Shown here piece after piece: positions 44,599-45,510 of a stretch of DNA of 45,510 bases. This stretch comes from Solimonas sp. GTDB lineage: Bacteria > Pseudomonadota > Gammaproteobacteria > Nevskiales > Nevskiaceae. The notes under the pieces were generated by a model that worked only from the letters and a program-made list of their open reading frames with translations, did not search any database and had not been told where the DNA came from. The translations under genes and the position numbers were made by a program. The stretch covers positions 1 through 45,510 of the forward strand of contig JASBRP010000027.1 in assembly GCA_030149365.1 (NCBI GenBank), given 5' to 3'. Positions within the stretch are counted from its first letter, which is position 1, and each line of letters opens with the position of its first letter.

Positions 44599-44946
44599 AT
44601 GACCAGCCAGGAACCCCGACAGGCCGCGCTCGAGCGGCAAGCGGCGGCGGCCAAGGGGCCGTATGGCGACGCCGCGGTCGAAATCGGGGACCCCAGCCGC
44701 CTGAGGTTCCTGCTGACCGGAGATGCGGACCCGCAGTTGCCCGCCAGGGTCCTGGCCCTGCTGACCGTGAGGGCAGAGCTGCCGCTGCAGTTCAGCTTTT
44801 CCCGACGCGATGCCGACGACAGCGTCGAACTGCGTTTCGAGCTGCTGGCCAACGAAGTGGCGATTCCGGAGCTGCTGCTCGACCGCCTGCTGAAGCTGCC
44901 GACGGTGCGGGATGCCCGCCTGCTGCCGACGGCCTGGGAACCCTGA
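44599..44946 (+). CDS. Small ACT-domain-like protein (115 residues)
   Basis: The ATG at 44599 follows a strong GAGGAGA site at 44588-44594; a longer frame upstream is not supported. Residues about 35-108 have the beta-alpha-beta-beta-alpha-beta rhythm of an ACT domain (LRFLLTGDAD, LPARVLALLTVRAELPLQFSF, VELRFELLANE, LLLDRLLKLPTVRDARLL). They resemble the small regulatory subunit of acetohydroxyacid synthase (IlvM). No catalytic subunit gene is nearby. ACT domains bind amino acids, so a regulatory role in amino-acid metabolism is inferred with modest confidence. Confidence 0.6.
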   Translation: MTSQEPRQAALERQAAAAKGPYGDAAVEIGDPSRLRFLLTGDADPQLPARVLALLTVRAELPLQFSFSRRDADDSVELRFELLANEVAIPELLLDRLLKLPTVRDARLLPTAWEP

Positions 44947-44952
44947 GACCTT

Positions 44953-45300
44953 CTAGCCGTCGGCTGCGGTTGCGGCAGGCAGGGTCCGCAGACGACGCTC
45001 ACGCAGGATCAGGAAGAGGGCCAGGCCCAGCGCCAGGCTGACGAAGACCGTGATGGGCACGCAGAGCCAGGCATGGCGCATGGCGAGGCGCCGGCCTTCG
45101 AGTACGATCCAGATACCGACGATCAGATAGGTGAAGCTGAGGTCCGCCAGCGCCGAGGTGGTGGCCGGATTCACCAGGCATTGCCGGATCCAGTCGATCC
45201 AGCCGGAGTCCGGCTGCTGCAGGTATTGCAGGTTGTAGTACCAGCCGATCACCGCAGCTGCGACACCCAGCAGCCCATAAACCCATTCACGCATCGACAT
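44953..45300 (-). CDS. DUF2834 membrane protein
   Basis: The 115-residue protein has three hydrophobic segments (about residues 6-22, 50-66 and 78-98) with the DUF2834 pattern TSALADLSFTYLIVGIWIVL then EGRRLAMRHAWLCVPITVFV. The start at 45300 follows GGGAGA. The function of the family is unknown. It is convergent with the ACT-like gene, 6 bp apart, and is not obviously part of the D-peptide system. Confidence 0.8.
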   Translation of the reverse strand: MSMREWVYGLLGVAAAVIGWYYNLQYLQQPDSGWIDWIRQCLVNPATTSALADLSFTYLIVGIWIVLEGRRLAMRHAWLCVPITVFVSLALGLALFLILRERRLRTLPAATAADG

Positions 45301-45372
45301 CGGAATCTCCCGTCGCTTGGAGAGGATGCTGGCATCCCCTCCAGGCGGCGGACATGGTGCAAACGCATGAGC

Positions 45373-45378
45373 CCTAGG
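45373..45378. other. Target site of the IS481-type element
   Basis: CCTAGG directly precedes the left end of the insertion sequence. IS481 is known to insert at NCTAGN, and this site fits exactly. The matching copy on the right side would lie beyond the window. Confidence 0.6.
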
Positions 45379-45510
45379 TGTGAAGGTTCGATAGGTTGTT
45401 CATCCGGCTGTGTTGATGGGAATCTGAGGTTGTCGAGACTTCAACCCCATCAGCAGGGAGCCGGATGAACAGCCACGAGAATGCCCGACTGACGCCCAAA
45501 GGACGAGCCC
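45379..45510 (+). mobile_element. Left end of an IS481-family insertion sequence
   Basis: The element begins with TGTGAAGGTTCGATAGGTTG, which closely matches the terminal sequence I remember for IS481 of Bordetella. After about 86 bp of leader, the transposase gene starts. The element continues past the right edge, so its right end and completeness cannot be judged. Confidence 0.75.
45465..45510 (+). CDS. IS481-family transposase, first 15 codons (cut by window edge)
   Basis: The ATG at 45465 follows CAGGGAG and encodes MNSHENARLTPKGRA, the characteristic N-terminus of IS481-type transposases (MNxHxNARLT). The catalytic DDE domain lies outside the window. Confidence 0.7.
   Translation, partial: MNSHENARLTPKGRA

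Overview
The window is GC-rich, densely coded bacterial DNA. It looks gammaproteobacterial: it has a TtpC-type TonB system, LuxR/TetR-controlled TonB-dependent receptors, FAD D-amino-acid dehydrogenase of DauA type, a REP/REPIN element and an IS481-type insertion sequence. A Nevskiales/Xanthomonadales-like lineage would fit, but no rRNA or marker gene is present to confirm it. I see no tRNA, rRNA, CRISPR array, phage genes or replication origin.

Region 1 (1-9007) is a branched-chain amino acid (BCAA) catabolic operon on the minus strand: leucine dehydrogenase, E1-alpha, E1-beta and lipoyl E2 of the branched-chain 2-oxoacid dehydrogenase, both subunits of a 3-oxoacid CoA-transferase, and the start of a BCAA aminotransferase cut by the left edge. 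A FadR/LldR-type GntR regulator sits upstream, divergent from an FMN-dependent alpha-hydroxy-acid (lactate-type) dehydrogenase. An Lrp/AsnC regulator follows. No E3 subunit is present.

Region 2 (9268-15026) is a complete TonB energy-transduction operon on the plus strand: DUF3450 protein, TtpC-like long ExbB, short ExbB, two ExbDs, TonB, a periplasmic TPR protein and a 72-residue stand-alone LuxR-type DNA-binding domain.

Region 3 (15046-19325) holds a second Lrp/AsnC regulator divergent from a second pair of E1-alpha/E1-beta genes that have no E2 partner, followed by L-serine ammonia-lyase.

Region 4 (19342-26433) contains two related regulatory modules. The first has a TetR gene divergent from alpha/beta hydrolase, TonB-dependent receptor and LuxR genes. 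The second has a paralogous TetR gene divergent from a paralogous LuxR gene. Each divergent gap holds a strong palindrome that is a probable TetR operator. A perfect 32-bp inverted repeat (REPIN) lies after the second LuxR gene.

Region 5 (26646-44374) is the most interesting part. A minus-strand unit of about 15 kb runs, in order of transcription: MFS transporter, M81/MlrC-like metallopeptidase, threonine/serine dehydratase, DgcN-like (DUF1611), DgcA-like epimerase, asparaginase-domain protein, S12 D-aminopeptidase-like enzyme, class A beta-lactamase-like hydrolase, a second S12 enzyme, TonB-dependent receptor, alpha/beta hydrolase and RidA. Divergent from it are a DauA-like D-amino-acid dehydrogenase and an M17 leucyl aminopeptidase. 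I read this as an import-and-degradation system for peptides that contain D-amino acids. The receptor, energised by the TonB system of region 2, imports the peptide. Mostly cytoplasmic hydrolases cleave it, an epimerase and a dehydrogenase handle the D-residues, and dehydratases plus RidA, the BCAA operon and serine ammonia-lyase take the products into central metabolism. The right end carries a small ACT-domain protein, a DUF2834 membrane protein and the left end of an IS481-family element.
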